This document shows, one piece after another, positions 53,930-63,028 of a stretch of DNA of 64,000 nucleotides. Source of the DNA: Undibacterium pigrum. GTDB lineage: Bacteria > Pseudomonadota > Gammaproteobacteria > Burkholderiales > Burkholderiaceae_D. The notes under the pieces were generated by a model that was not told the origin of the DNA, did no database searches, and worked only from the letters and a program-made list of their open reading frames with translations. A program made the translations under genes and the position numbers. The stretch spans positions 590,941 through 654,940 of the forward strand of contig NZ_QJKB01000002.1 of the NCBI RefSeq assembly GCF_003201815.1. Direction: 5' to 3'. Each line of letters begins with the position of its first letter. Position 1 is the stretch's first letter.

Positions 53930-54544
53930 ATGAAAAAGCTTGTAATCGCACTCTCCCTGGCAGCTATTGGTTTCACTGCAACCCAGGCAATGGCTCAAGA
54001 ACAGAGCCCATGGCAAGTGCGTGCCCGTGTCGTTAATATCAGCCCTGCAAACGGCTCTGACCCTGTGGGTGGCGTTGGCGCTGCCGACCGCATCACCGTC
54101 AGCAGCAAGGAAATCCCTGAGGTCGATATCACGTATTTCTTCACACCAAACTGGTCGGCTGAACTGATACTGACTTACCCGCAAAAGCATGATGTCATGC
54201 TCGATGGTGCCATCATCGGTACATTCAAGCATTTGCCACCGACACTGACAGCGCAATATCATTTCGCCCCTGGCTCACAGATCAGCCCTTATGTTGGCGC
54301 TGGTGTCAATTACACCCGCATTTCTGATGTGAACCTGCTCAAAGGTGCAGGCGGTCTGGAGAGCAATAGCTACGGTCTGGCGATACAGGCTGGCATAGAT
54401 TTCAAACTCGATAAAAACTGGTCGCTGAACCTGGATGTCAAAAAAGTGCAGATACGCAGCGATGTGACGATCAGTGGTGCTAAAGTCAGTGCCGTGAAAG
54501 TTGATCCTTGGCTGGTAGGTGTCGGCGTCGGCTATCGCTTCTAA
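53930..54544 (+). CDS. ompW: OmpW family outer-membrane protein
   Basis: 204 residues. Signal peptide cleaved near AMA-QEQS. Mature part is an eight-stranded barrel: SPWQVRARVVNISPAN, EVDITYFFTPNWSAELILTYP, PTLTAQYHFAPG, ISPYVGAGVNYT and the end PWLVGVGVGYRF with C-terminal Phe. OmpW forms a narrow channel for small hydrophobic compounds. Strong ribosome site AAGGAAA. Upstream palindrome suggests oxygen-linked control. Confidence 0.92.
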   Translation: MKKLVIALSLAAIGFTATQAMAQEQSPWQVRARVVNISPANGSDPVGGVGAADRITVSSKEIPEVDITYFFTPNWSAELILTYPQKHDVMLDGAIIGTFKHLPPTLTAQYHFAPGSQISPYVGAGVNYTRISDVNLLKGAGGLESNSYGLAIQAGIDFKLDKNWSLNLDVKKVQIRSDVTISGAKVSAVKVDPWLVGVGVGYRF

Positions 54545-54662
54545 TCGGACATACGAAAAACCGCCCCAACTGCGTTGTAGCTCCTAGCCGTGCTAAAGCA
54601 CTGTCTGCGTCGCTACGGTGTAGTCGGGGTTTCGAACAGCATGCTGTTCGCCGACGAAACGA

Positions 54663-54684
54663 GCCTCCCTTGCAAGGGAGGCTT
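54663..54684 (+). terminator. Perfect palindromic hairpin downstream of ompW
   Basis: GCCTCCCTT/AAGGGAGGC, 9-bp arms around GC, then TTCTTAAAA. Likely ompW terminator or stabilising 3' structure, 119 bp after the stop. Confidence 0.5.
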
Positions 54685-54762
54685 CTTAAAAGCGATAGCC
54701 TTGCTGGGACGGCTTTGCGTAAGTCCTGAGTCCTAAGCTTAAAAAGAATAAGCGTCTTATTT

Positions 54763-54794
54763 CCCCTTCCTGCCTGGAGGGGGATTTTTTATTT
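54763..54794 (+). terminator. Rho-independent terminator
   Basis: CCCCTTCC pairs with GGAGGGG (one bulge), loop of 5 nt, followed by GATTTTTTATTT. More than 200 bp from ompW, so it may be a backup terminator or end a small transcript. Confidence 0.6.
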
Positions 54795-54942
54795 GGGCGA
54801 AAGATTTTCCTTAGCATCGCTGTGCTAATTCGCACACCAGCGTTCGACGACGAACGGATTACCCCTGCTTTTTATTTTAAATTCCTCTCTTTAAAATATA
54901 TAAGTATTTGATTTTAAATAATTAAATATAATTCATAGACGT

Positions 54943-54958
54943 AGGCACGATGCTTGCA
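54943..54958 (+). promoter_or_regulatory. Sigma-54 promoter of the adaptor/ABC/two-component operon
   Basis: AGGCACG-N4-TTGCA matches TGGCACG-N4-TTGCW at all but the first base; GG and GC are separated by exactly 10 bp. The start would be near 54969, 27 nt before the first ATG. The operon itself encodes a sigma-54 response regulator, so autoregulation is likely. Confidence 0.8.
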
Positions 54959-54995
54959 AACCTGATCTGGCAATTGACTCATTTCAGGTTATGCC

Positions 54996-56243
54996 ATGGA
55001 TCAGGCTCTCAGCCACGACACACTCAAGAAACGCAGGCGCAAGACTATCTTGCTGCTTGCCGTTGCCGCTATTTCTGTCACGGGTGCGGCGTGGGCTGTG
55101 AACCGGCTTGTCAGCCCCGGCGTCAGCCTGGGTGAGATACGTGTGGGGGAGGTCCGTGTTGGTGCCATCGACAATACCATCAATGCTTCCGGCGTCGTGG
55201 TCCCTGTCCATGAAGAGCAATTGTCCAGTCCCAATCAGTCGCGCATCAGCAAAGTCATCGCCAAAGCGGGCCAGACTGTGCGTGCAGGTGAACTGTTGAT
55301 GGTGCTGGATGACCACACCATACGCTTGGCCATCGATAATTTGCGTGAACAGATTTCCCAGCAAGATATCAAGGGGCAGGTGCTGGCCATGGAAATGGAC
55401 GCAAACCTGAAAAAAATTGCCAGTGAAATTGAATTGCTGGAACTGGATTTGCAGAGCAATAAAGTCAAGCTCGCACGTTATCAAAAACTGGGGCCGGTAG
55501 GCATTACTTCCGCAGTTGATTTGCAGGCAGCAGAGCTGGCTGTCAAACGCAATGAAGTGCAACTGCGCCAGCATAAAGAAACCCTAACCGATACCCGTCG
55601 CACCACACAAAGCAATATCGAGGCAGGACGACTGCAAAAATCCATCTTCCAGAAACAGATGGAATTGCAGCAAAGGCTGCTGGAACAAACCCAGGTCAAG
55701 GCACCTTTTGATGGTTTGCTGACCTGGATGCTGGCCGATGAAGGGGCCAGCCTGAACACAGGGCAACTGATTGCCAAGGTATCTGAACTGAATAACTTCA
55801 AGGTCGAAGCATCAGTGTCAGATTTTTACGCGCGCTACCTTAATCCCGGCCAGAAAGTGCGGGTTGAATGCAGTGGTCAAATCATGGCAGGTGAAGTGCA
55901 AACCGTCTTGCCCGAAATCCAGAATGGCACGGTGAAACTGATCGTCGTCCTGGATAAATCAAACCACCCTTCACTCAGGCACAAGCTCAGGGTGGAAGTG
56001 AATATCATCACCGAGCAAAAAGCACGCAGTCTTATCGTTGACAGCGGCCCTGCCATTAATGGCAAGGGACGGCAGGAAGTGTATGTGCTGGAAGATGGCA
56101 GGGCAATCAAGCGCAGTGTGGAAATAGGCCTGGGTGATAGCAAGGTGGTAGAAGTTTTGCAGGGCGTCAAGGCAGGTGACAGGCTGGTGATTTCAGATAT
56201 CAGCCATCTTAAGCATTTAAGCAGTTTCAGGGTAACTCAGTAA
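54996..56243 (+). CDS. Periplasmic adaptor (HlyD/MacA-like) of an ABC efflux system
   Basis: 415 residues. N-terminal membrane anchor (TILLLAVAAISVTGAAWAV), lipoyl half-motifs (VVPVHEEQLSSPNQSRISKV; VKAPFDGLLTWMLADEGASL), coiled-coil hairpin ~110-225, and beta-barrel/MP domains ending LVISDISHLKHL. It links the inner-membrane ABC complex to an outer-membrane channel not encoded here. First gene of a six-gene run behind a sigma-54 promoter. Substrate unknown; macrolide-, peptide- or lipid-type cargo is typical. Confidence 0.87.
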   Translation: MDQALSHDTLKKRRRKTILLLAVAAISVTGAAWAVNRLVSPGVSLGEIRVGEVRVGAIDNTINASGVVVPVHEEQLSSPNQSRISKVIAKAGQTVRAGELLMVLDDHTIRLAIDNLREQISQQDIKGQVLAMEMDANLKKIASEIELLELDLQSNKVKLARYQKLGPVGITSAVDLQAAELAVKRNEVQLRQHKETLTDTRRTTQSNIEAGRLQKSIFQKQMELQQRLLEQTQVKAPFDGLLTWMLADEGASLNTGQLIAKVSELNNFKVEASVSDFYARYLNPGQKVRVECSGQIMAGEVQTVLPEIQNGTVKLIVVLDKSNHPSLRHKLRVEVNIITEQKARSLIVDSGPAINGKGRQEVYVLEDGRAIKRSVEIGLGDSKVVEVLQGVKAGDRLVISDISHLKHLSSFRVTQ

Positions 56244-56280
56244 GCCTTAAAAATAAAAATTGAATAAAAAGGGAAACATC

Positions 56281-56943
56281 ATGATCAAGCTGGAAAACGT
56301 CAGCAAAACCTACCAGACAGATAAAGTCGAAACCCTGGCTTTGCGTGATATTAATTTGCATGTAAAAAAGGGAGAATTTGTTTCCATCATGGGCCCTAGT
56401 GGTTGTGGAAAAAGTACGCTGTTGAATTTGATCGGCCTGCTCGACAGACCGGGCAAGGGCAAGATCGCTGTTGATGGGAATGAATTGAAAGTCTGGCGCG
56501 ACAAGGAGTTGGCCAGTTTGCGCAACCGCACTTTTGGTTTTATCTTTCAAAGCTTCCACCTGATCAATGACTTGCGCGTCATCGACAATGTCGAGCTGCC
56601 CCTGTTGTATCGCTCCTGTAGTGCCAAAGAACGTCGCCGCCTCGCTGAAGAAGCTCTGGCTAAAGTCGGACTCTCTGCGCGCATGGACCATTATCCCAAT
56701 CAATTGTCAGGTGGTCAGCAGCAAAGGGTGGCGATTGCGCGTGCCATGGTGGGCCGCCCCAGTGTCTTGCTGGCCGATGAACCTACCGGCAATCTCGATA
56801 GCCAGATGGGCGCCGAAGTCATGGACATCCTGCTCAAGCTCAGTCATGAAGGCACGACTGTCGTCATGGTCACCCATGATGAGCGCCAGGCCAAACAGGG
56901 TGGCCGCATAGTGCGGGTATTTGACGGCCAACTGGTTGCTTAG
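56281..56943 (+). CDS. MacB/LolD-type ABC transporter ATP-binding protein
   Basis: 220 residues. Walker A GPSGCGKST (38-46), Q-loop FIFQSFHLI, signature LSGGQQQRVAIARAM, Walker B VLLADEPTGNLD and switch His in VMVTHDERQA. This is the MacB/LolD class that drives FtsX-type permeases. ATG 56281 follows AAGGGAAA. Partners are the two permeases downstream. Confidence 0.93.
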   Translation: MIKLENVSKTYQTDKVETLALRDINLHVKKGEFVSIMGPSGCGKSTLLNLIGLLDRPGKGKIAVDGNELKVWRDKELASLRNRTFGFIFQSFHLINDLRVIDNVELPLLYRSCSAKERRRLAEEALAKVGLSARMDHYPNQLSGGQQQRVAIARAMVGRPSVLLADEPTGNLDSQMGAEVMDILLKLSHEGTTVVMVTHDERQAKQGGRIVRVFDGQLVA

Positions 56944-56952
56944 GAGCAGGCG

Positions 56953-58188
56953 ATGTTAAAGAATTATTTTCAGATCGCCTGCAAGGTGTATATGCGGCGC
57001 AAATTATTTACCGCTATTAACCTGCTGTGCATAGTGCTGACCATGGTGGTCTTGCTGGTGGTGACAGCGATCTTGCAAGCCACGTTTTATCCCACTGGTG
57101 TGGAAGGCAGGAGTGACAGGTTCTTGCAAATTGGCACCCTTACCATCACCAACAAAAACAGTGTCACGCGGACTCCACTGGGCTACAAGATCATAGATCA
57201 GTATTTGAGAAAAATGAAGACGGTAGAGAAAGTAGCGGGCGTGACCGGGCCAGAGTCTGTTTCTGTTTATCAAAAAGACAGTGTCAATGAAATCATGATG
57301 CGCCGCGCCGATGCAGAATATTGGCAGATACTCGATTTCAAAATTTTGTCGGGGCGCGTGCCCACTGATGAAGACGTCAAGCTAGGGCGCTTTGTTGCTG
57401 TGATCAATGAAAGTACTGCGAAAAAACTGTTTGGACCTGAAGCCGCCCTGGGGAAGAAAATTAACACCAGTGGACAGCAGTTTGAAATCATCGGTGTAGT
57501 AGACGATGTGCTGCATCTCAATGCCTATGCCGATATCTGGGTGCCAGTGACTACTTTCCCTTCTTCACAATATCGTGAGCAATTCTCAGGAAATTTTACT
57601 GCCATGCTGATGGGTAAGAGTCCAGCAGATTTAGCTTTGATCAAGGATGAGTTGCTACAGGTCGTGAAACAAATCAATGCTGACGATCCCAGGCACTGGG
57701 ATCATACCTATATGTGGGCTGATGGCAAGCTGGATTTTTTTGCCAGAAATATCATGAGTCATGATGACCGCGCTGATTCAGGTGCCGCACAGTTGTTGGC
57801 TGGCATCGTTATGGCCATGCTGCTCTTCATGCTCTTACCTGCATTGAATCTGATCAACCTGAATTCTGGCCGCATCATGGAAAGAGCAGCCGAGATTGGG
57901 GTGCGCAAAGCCTTTGGTGCCAATAACAGCGAACTGGTCAGGCAATTTGTCATGGAAAATATCTTGCTGTGCCTGTTCGGTGGCGTACTGGGATTGATCT
58001 TCACCAAACTCACCCTGGTGTGGCTCAGCAATGCCAACCTGGTCCCTTACATGAAAGTGGATTTGAGCTTCATGGTATTTGCCTACGGCTTTGCCATCGC
58101 CGTCGTCTTTGGTGTTTTGTCCGGCGTTATCCCCGCATGGAAGATGTCGCGTCTTGACCCTGTGCTTGCCCTCAAAGGAGCTGCATAA
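56953..58188 (+). CDS. FtsX/MacB-type ABC permease, first subunit
   Basis: 411 residues. Membrane helix near residues 18-40, a large periplasmic MacB-PCD domain (~45-270), then three C-terminal helices (AGIVMAMLLFMLLPALNLINLN; MENILLCLFGGVLGLIF; AYGFAIAVVFGVLSGVIPAW), with the FtsX motif RAAEIGVRKAFGAN. Ends PVLALKGAA. Ribosome site TAGGAGCAG. Overlaps the next permease start by 1 bp, so the two likely form a heterodimer. Confidence 0.9.
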   Translation: MLKNYFQIACKVYMRRKLFTAINLLCIVLTMVVLLVVTAILQATFYPTGVEGRSDRFLQIGTLTITNKNSVTRTPLGYKIIDQYLRKMKTVEKVAGVTGPESVSVYQKDSVNEIMMRRADAEYWQILDFKILSGRVPTDEDVKLGRFVAVINESTAKKLFGPEAALGKKINTSGQQFEIIGVVDDVLHLNAYADIWVPVTTFPSSQYREQFSGNFTAMLMGKSPADLALIKDELLQVVKQINADDPRHWDHTYMWADGKLDFFARNIMSHDDRADSGAAQLLAGIVMAMLLFMLLPALNLINLNSGRIMERAAEIGVRKAFGANNSELVRQFVMENILLCLFGGVLGLIFTKLTLVWLSNANLVPYMKVDLSFMVFAYGFAIAVVFGVLSGVIPAWKMSRLDPVLALKGAA

Positions 58189-59390
58189 TGTTTTTCCATA
58201 TACTCAAACCCATCTGGAAGCGCAAGTTCAAGAATCTGTTGCTGAGTCTGGAAATTCTTTTGGCTTTTTGTGTGCTATTCGGGCTGGCATTGATGAGTGC
58301 CCGTTATTTTCAGCTGTATCACATGCCCAGGGGATTTGAATACCAGGATGTATGGTCAGTCAGCATGTTAAGTGCAGGCGAAGAGGATAAAAAAAACAAT
58401 CCTGCTGTGACTGAAAATTTCCAGCGCAGCCTGGCCGCTATGCCTGAAGTGGAGCAAGTGGGCTTCATCAATTTTTCACCTTACAGCAATGCAACCTGGC
58501 GTACGGATCTGTATTTGCCAGACAGTAAAACCAGTTATCCTGCCAATATGATAGACATGGCGGATGAGATTCCGGCTCTCTTGAAAATGAAATTGTTATA
58601 TGGACGCTGGTTTTCGGCGGAGGATGAAGGCAAGTCAGAAAAACCCATACTCCTCAATAAAAGAATGGCCGAGACTATGTTTCCTGGCAAGAGTGCGGTG
58701 GGACAATTGATTGCTGATGATGAGCCCGGGGCTAAAACAAATCAGATGTTTCGTGTCACGGGTGTGTTTGAAGATTTTCGCAACAAAGGCGAATTCATGG
58801 CACCCACCAATTTCGCCATCATGCGTTTTTCCAGGCTAAGTGCAGAAAAACGTATGGACGTGGCATTGCTCAAAGTCAAGCCTGGCACCTCACGTGCTTT
58901 TGAAGAAAAACTGAACCAGCAATTGAAACTCATACGCAGCGACTGGGGCTACAGAATATCGCCACTGAAAGATATGCGGCAATCGAAGATGGCACAAGAC
59001 ACCATACCTTTGGTGATACTGGCGATCATCGCAGTCTTCCTGCTCATCATGGTTGGCTTTGGCCTGTTTGGCGTACTCTGGCAAAATACCACGCAACGCA
59101 TACCGGAAATTGGCTTGCGCAGGGCTATCGGTGCGCATAGCGGCCATATCTACAAGCAAATCATCAGCGAGCAATTATTACTGAGTTCCATTGCCATGCT
59201 GGTGGGCATCGCCTTGCTGATACAACTGCCATTGACCGGTGTCATGGGCGAGGCTATCAACTGGACGGTATTTCTTACTGCCCTGGGGATTTCCATGTTT
59301 GCCATTTATGGCATGTCCATCCTGTGTTCGCTCTATCCGGCCTGGCGCGCCAGTCGTCTCAGCCCGACGGAAGCTTTGCACTATGAATAA
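58188..59390 (+). CDS. FtsX/MacB-type ABC permease, second subunit
   Basis: 400 residues with the same layout as its neighbour: one N-terminal helix (LLLSLEILLAFCVLFGLALM), periplasmic domain with PGKSAVGQLIADDE and FRVTGVFEDFRNKGEF, then three helices after QRIPEIGLRRAIGAHSG. Ends ASRLSPTEALHYE. Starts on the TAATG of the previous gene. Together they form the membrane part of the efflux system. Confidence 0.9.
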   Translation: MFFHILKPIWKRKFKNLLLSLEILLAFCVLFGLALMSARYFQLYHMPRGFEYQDVWSVSMLSAGEEDKKNNPAVTENFQRSLAAMPEVEQVGFINFSPYSNATWRTDLYLPDSKTSYPANMIDMADEIPALLKMKLLYGRWFSAEDEGKSEKPILLNKRMAETMFPGKSAVGQLIADDEPGAKTNQMFRVTGVFEDFRNKGEFMAPTNFAIMRFSRLSAEKRMDVALLKVKPGTSRAFEEKLNQQLKLIRSDWGYRISPLKDMRQSKMAQDTIPLVILAIIAVFLLIMVGFGLFGVLWQNTTQRIPEIGLRRAIGAHSGHIYKQIISEQLLLSSIAMLVGIALLIQLPLTGVMGEAINWTVFLTALGISMFAIYGMSILCSLYPAWRASRLSPTEALHYE

Positions 59391-59463
59391 TGTTTTTAGC
59401 TAAAGAACAAAGCGTATAAGATAGCCAGAATTCATTTGCAATAGATAATAAATAGATAAACCC

Positions 59464-60879
59464 ATGCCAGCAGTATTAGCAAACCAACGTATCCTGATCA
59501 TAGATGACGACAGCTCGGTGCTGGTGTCGCTGGCTTTGTTACTGAAACAATCCGGTTATGCCAGTGTCAGTTGCGATGATCCGCAACAAGCCATGCAGAT
59601 ACTGGCAACACAAGAGATAGACCTGGTCTTGCAGGACATGAATTTTTCTCTGCAAACTTCGGGTGAAGAGGGGCTGGCTTTGCTGGCAAATATCAAGCGC
59701 CTGTATCCGGCCATGCCGGTCTTGTTGATGACGGCCTGGGGTTCAATCGCCCTGGCCGTACGCGGTGTCAAACTGGGGGCGGCAGATTTTTTTACCAAGC
59801 CCTGGAGTAATACCCAGTTACAGGAATTGATACGCACTACCCTTGACCTGGCGCAGGCAGCCGCGCCAGGCAGTGCTGACCGGCAGGCGCTGGACCAGCA
59901 ATACGACTTTACAGACATCATAGGTGAACATCCTGAATTGCTGAAGGTGCTGGCAACCATAGGACGGGTTGCGAAGACCAATGCCCCTGTGCTTATCCTT
60001 GGGGAGAGTGGTACTGGCAAGGAATTGATTGCCGATGCTCTGCACCGTAATAGCCCGCGGACCAACAAGCCCATCGTCAAGGTGAACATGGGCGCTGTGA
60101 CCAGCAGCCTGTTTGAAAGTGAAATGTTTGGTCATGTACGCGGCGCTTTTACCGACGCCAAAAGTGATCGCAAGGGCCATTTTGCCATGGCCAGCCAGGG
60201 CAGTTTATTCCTTGATGAAATTGGCGAACTGAACCGCAATGACCAGGTAAAGCTGTTGCGGGTATTGCAAAACCAGACTTATCAGGCAGTAGGTGCCAGC
60301 AAGTCTGAGCAGGCTGATGTGCGCATTATCTCGGCCACCAACCGCGAACTGGCCGAACTGGTTGCCAGCAATGAATTTCGCGAAGACCTGTATTACCGCC
60401 TGAACCTCATCACCATACGCTTGCCACCCTTGCGTGAACGCCGCAGTGATATCCCTCTGCTGGCGAATCGTCTTATGGCAAGCCTGGTCAATAGCTATGG
60501 CATGGAGGCCGTCAGCCTGGCACCATCAGCATTGCAATGGCTGGGCAGCCGTAGCTGGCCGGGCAACATACGTCAGCTCAGGCAATGTCTGGAGCGCACC
60601 CTGCTGTTGGTAGGCAAGCCTGTACTGGAGCAGCAAGATTTCCTGTTTGCCGAACAGCATGAAGAAGCGCAGGGCCAGGACATGAGTGCGAGTATGGCTG
60701 GCATGACCCTGGATCAGGTAGAAAAACTCATGATAGAAAAGGCCATGGAACAGCATCAGGGCAATATCACCCGCGTTGCCAAGCTACTGGGTCTAAGCAG
60801 GTTTTCTCTTTATCGTCGCCTCGAAAAACACCAGATCAGCACAAATGAAAATGATGCCGATACTGAGGACCAGCAATGA
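59464..60879 (+). CDS. Sigma-54-dependent response regulator (receiver-AAA+-Fis)
   Basis: 471 residues. Receiver with DDD at 14-16, Asp58 (LVLQDMNF) and Lys in FFTKPW; AAA+ with Walker A GESGTGKE (~180), the loop GAFTDA (227-232, Gly to Asp at the fifth position of GAFTGA) and Walker B LFLDEIGEL; C-terminal Fis HTH (ITRVAKLLGLSRFSLYRRLE). It is an enhancer-binding activator, probably of the promoter at 54943. The GAFTDA variant recurs in this subfamily to my knowledge, so activity is still expected. Overlaps the kinase start by 4 bp. Confidence 0.92.
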   Translation: MPAVLANQRILIIDDDSSVLVSLALLLKQSGYASVSCDDPQQAMQILATQEIDLVLQDMNFSLQTSGEEGLALLANIKRLYPAMPVLLMTAWGSIALAVRGVKLGAADFFTKPWSNTQLQELIRTTLDLAQAAAPGSADRQALDQQYDFTDIIGEHPELLKVLATIGRVAKTNAPVLILGESGTGKELIADALHRNSPRTNKPIVKVNMGAVTSSLFESEMFGHVRGAFTDAKSDRKGHFAMASQGSLFLDEIGELNRNDQVKLLRVLQNQTYQAVGASKSEQADVRIISATNRELAELVASNEFREDLYYRLNLITIRLPPLRERRSDIPLLANRLMASLVNSYGMEAVSLAPSALQWLGSRSWPGNIRQLRQCLERTLLLVGKPVLEQQDFLFAEQHEEAQGQDMSASMAGMTLDQVEKLMIEKAMEQHQGNITRVAKLLGLSRFSLYRRLEKHQISTNENDADTEDQQ

Positions 60880-62234
60880 GCCTGAAGCGGCGTTTGCTGG
60901 CATATCTGTTCGGCATACATGGCATTTTTCTGGCACTGGCTTTCAGTTTTTATCTGGAGCGGCCCTTGCTCATCGTCTGTCTGGAACTGGGGCTGGCTTG
61001 CAGTCTGGGTTTGAGTCTTTACCTGGTCAATAAGGTTTTGCAGCCGCTGGACTTTGCCCAGCAATTCCATGACCTCCTGCAAGATGAAAATTACGCCAGC
61101 CGCATCAAGCCGGACCGCAATACTGAAATCAATGGACTGGTCATCTTGTTCAACCGCATGCTGGAAGCCCTGTACAAGGAAAGACTGGAACTTGGTGAAC
61201 AGCGTGGCTTCCTCGATCGCCTGCTGGAAGCAACGCCGACAGCAGTCATCGTCTTTGATTTTGATGACAAGATCAGCTTGATGAATGCCAGCGCCCAGCA
61301 CTTGCTGGAGGTAAAAGAAATTGCAGGGCTGAGCTTGCCGCAGTTATTGCAGGAAGAGAGCGGCGCGAGTAAGAATGATTTGCTGAGCAAGCTGCATCAA
61401 CTGCTGCCGGGCGAGAGCGCAGTGTATAGCGATACTGAGGGAAGGCGTTATCGTTGCCAAAGAAATCAATTCACGGACCGCGGTTTCAAGCGAGACTTTC
61501 TGTTGATAGATGAAATCACTGCTGAACTCGCCAGCTCAGAAAAAGCCACTTATGAAAAGCTCATCCGCGTACTTGCACATGAAGTGAATAATACCGTGGC
61601 TGCAACTGGGTCCGTGCTGGAATCTCTGCTGTTTTACAGCGGCCAATTGCGCACTGAAGATAGCCAGGACTTCATGACTGCCATCGCTGCTGTCAGGAAG
61701 CGTAATGGCAATCTGGGTGAATTCATAGAAAGATTTACCCGCGTCGTCAAAATGCCAGAACCCGAGCTGAAACCCCACGACCTGGCCGCCATGCTGGATG
61801 GCATAGTCTATCTGTATCGCCAGCAATGTAGCGAACTGGGCATCAGTTTTAACTGGATAGTACGTGATGACCTGCCCTTGTTGATGCTTGACGCACCGCT
61901 GATGGAACAGGCGCTGTTGAATATCGTCAAGAATGCCATAGAGGCAGTCGAAGCTGCCATCAAAAGCGGCCAGCAAGAGGCTGGTTATGTGCATCTGTCT
62001 TTAAGACGCATTGAGGAAGACAGTCAAATACTGTTATCCGTGACCGACTCTGCCAGGCTTTTGTCAGATGTACCACACGGACAATTATTTACGCCCTTCT
62101 TTACCACCAAGAAAGGCGGCCAGGGCATAGGCCTGATGTTTGTACGTGAAGTCTTGAACAGGCATGGCTATGAGCACAAACTGAGGATCAATGGGGATGG
62201 AGAAACCAGTTTCGATATCTTGATAGATGGGTAA
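60876..62234 (+). CDS. Sensor histidine kinase of the efflux operon
   Basis: 452 residues. Two N-terminal membrane helices close together (~8-50, almost no periplasmic loop), a HAMP-like stretch, a PAS domain (~105-215), H-box His235 (RVLAHEVNNTVAATG) and HATPase (TTKKGGQGIGLMFVREVL). The tiny outer loop suggests it senses a membrane-embedded signal or the transporter itself, as in intramembrane-sensing kinases; this is inference. Coupled by ATGA to the sigma-54 regulator. Confidence 0.88.
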   Translation: MSLKRRLLAYLFGIHGIFLALAFSFYLERPLLIVCLELGLACSLGLSLYLVNKVLQPLDFAQQFHDLLQDENYASRIKPDRNTEINGLVILFNRMLEALYKERLELGEQRGFLDRLLEATPTAVIVFDFDDKISLMNASAQHLLEVKEIAGLSLPQLLQEESGASKNDLLSKLHQLLPGESAVYSDTEGRRYRCQRNQFTDRGFKRDFLLIDEITAELASSEKATYEKLIRVLAHEVNNTVAATGSVLESLLFYSGQLRTEDSQDFMTAIAAVRKRNGNLGEFIERFTRVVKMPEPELKPHDLAAMLDGIVYLYRQQCSELGISFNWIVRDDLPLLMLDAPLMEQALLNIVKNAIEAVEAAIKSGQQEAGYVHLSLRRIEEDSQILLSVTDSARLLSDVPHGQLFTPFFTTKKGGQGIGLMFVREVLNRHGYEHKLRINGDGETSFDILIDG

Positions 62235-62327
62235 ATCAAAAAAATTATAGCCTCATACGCAAATCTTCTATACACCCTATAATGCAGCTCCATTCGGCGC
62301 ATTCTGCCAACTATTTAGGAGATTTCC

Positions 62328-62837
62328 ATGTCCATTTCCATGTACGCTGCCTCTGTCCCCGTGTTCAACCAGATGCTCGATAGTCTGAGTGATGTTCTGA
62401 AAAAAGCTGAAGCACATGCCACAGCCAAGAACATCCCCGCAGAAAATTTCTTGCAAGCACGTTTGTTCCCTGACATGCTGGCATTGACACGTCAGGTGCA
62501 GATCGCTGCTGATTTCGCCAAAGGCGTAACTGGCCGTCTGGCACAAGCTGAATTGCCTGCCTACGAAGACAATGAGCAGACTTTTGCAGAACTGCAAGAG
62601 CGCATCGCCAAGACCAAGGCTTTCATTGCGACACTGGATGAATCCAAATTTGAAGGCAGCGAAACCCGCAACATCGTCTTGCGCCCAGGCACACCAAAAG
62701 AACAGACTTTCACTGGTCAGGCTTATTTGCTGAACTACGGTTTGCCACAATTCTTTTTCCATGTGACGACGGCGTATGCCTTGTTCCGTCATAACGGTGT
62801 GGAAATTGGTAAAAAAGATTTTATGGGTCTGCGTTGA
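62328..62837 (+). CDS. DUF1993 domain-containing protein
   Basis: 169 residues. Helical bundle with VPVFNQMLDSLSDVLKKAEAHA at the start, ARLFPDMLALTRQVQIAADFAKG in the middle, then LLNYGLPQFFFHVTTAYALFRHNGVEIGKKDF at the end (parts of the DUF1993/DinB-like pattern). Cytosolic, function unknown. AGGAGA ribosome site. Confidence 0.88.
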   Translation: MSISMYAASVPVFNQMLDSLSDVLKKAEAHATAKNIPAENFLQARLFPDMLALTRQVQIAADFAKGVTGRLAQAELPAYEDNEQTFAELQERIAKTKAFIATLDESKFEGSETRNIVLRPGTPKEQTFTGQAYLLNYGLPQFFFHVTTAYALFRHNGVEIGKKDFMGLR

Positions 62838-62858
62838 TTCAAACGATGTAAGCAATCT

Positions 62859-62991
62859 TGTAGGTTGGGCCGGGCCTCGCTAGGCTACGCCTCATCAGCC
62901 TAGCGAGGCCCGGCCCAACACTCGGTGTTACAATAACGTATTCGTTTATCAAAGGCCCAGTGTTGGGCTGATACCCCGTAGCCCAACCTAC
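62859..62991. repeat. Nested extragenic palindrome
   Basis: The inner element is a perfect 23-bp inverted repeat, arms 62864-62886 and 62897-62919, with a 10-nt loop. A second hairpin GTTGGGCT/AGCCCAAC lies at 62962-62987. The outermost GTAGGTTGGGC (62860-62870) and GCCCAACCTAC (62981-62991) also pair. The GTAGGTTGGGC motif recurs as an extragenic repeat in many proteobacteria, so a REP/MITE-type element is likely. Confidence 0.7.
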
Positions 62992-63028
62992 GAAGGCATA
63001 GCGTGCATGCGTAACTCAACGCATGCCT

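Larger units (their letters stand above)
54545..54995. other. 451-bp gap with stacked hairpins and a sigma-54 promoter
   Basis: It holds two hairpins (54663-54682 and 54763-54794), an AT-rich tract (~54870-54940) and the sigma-54 promoter at 54943. No protein gene is supported. A small RNA between the hairpins cannot be excluded, but no promoter for one is clear. Confidence 0.5.
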
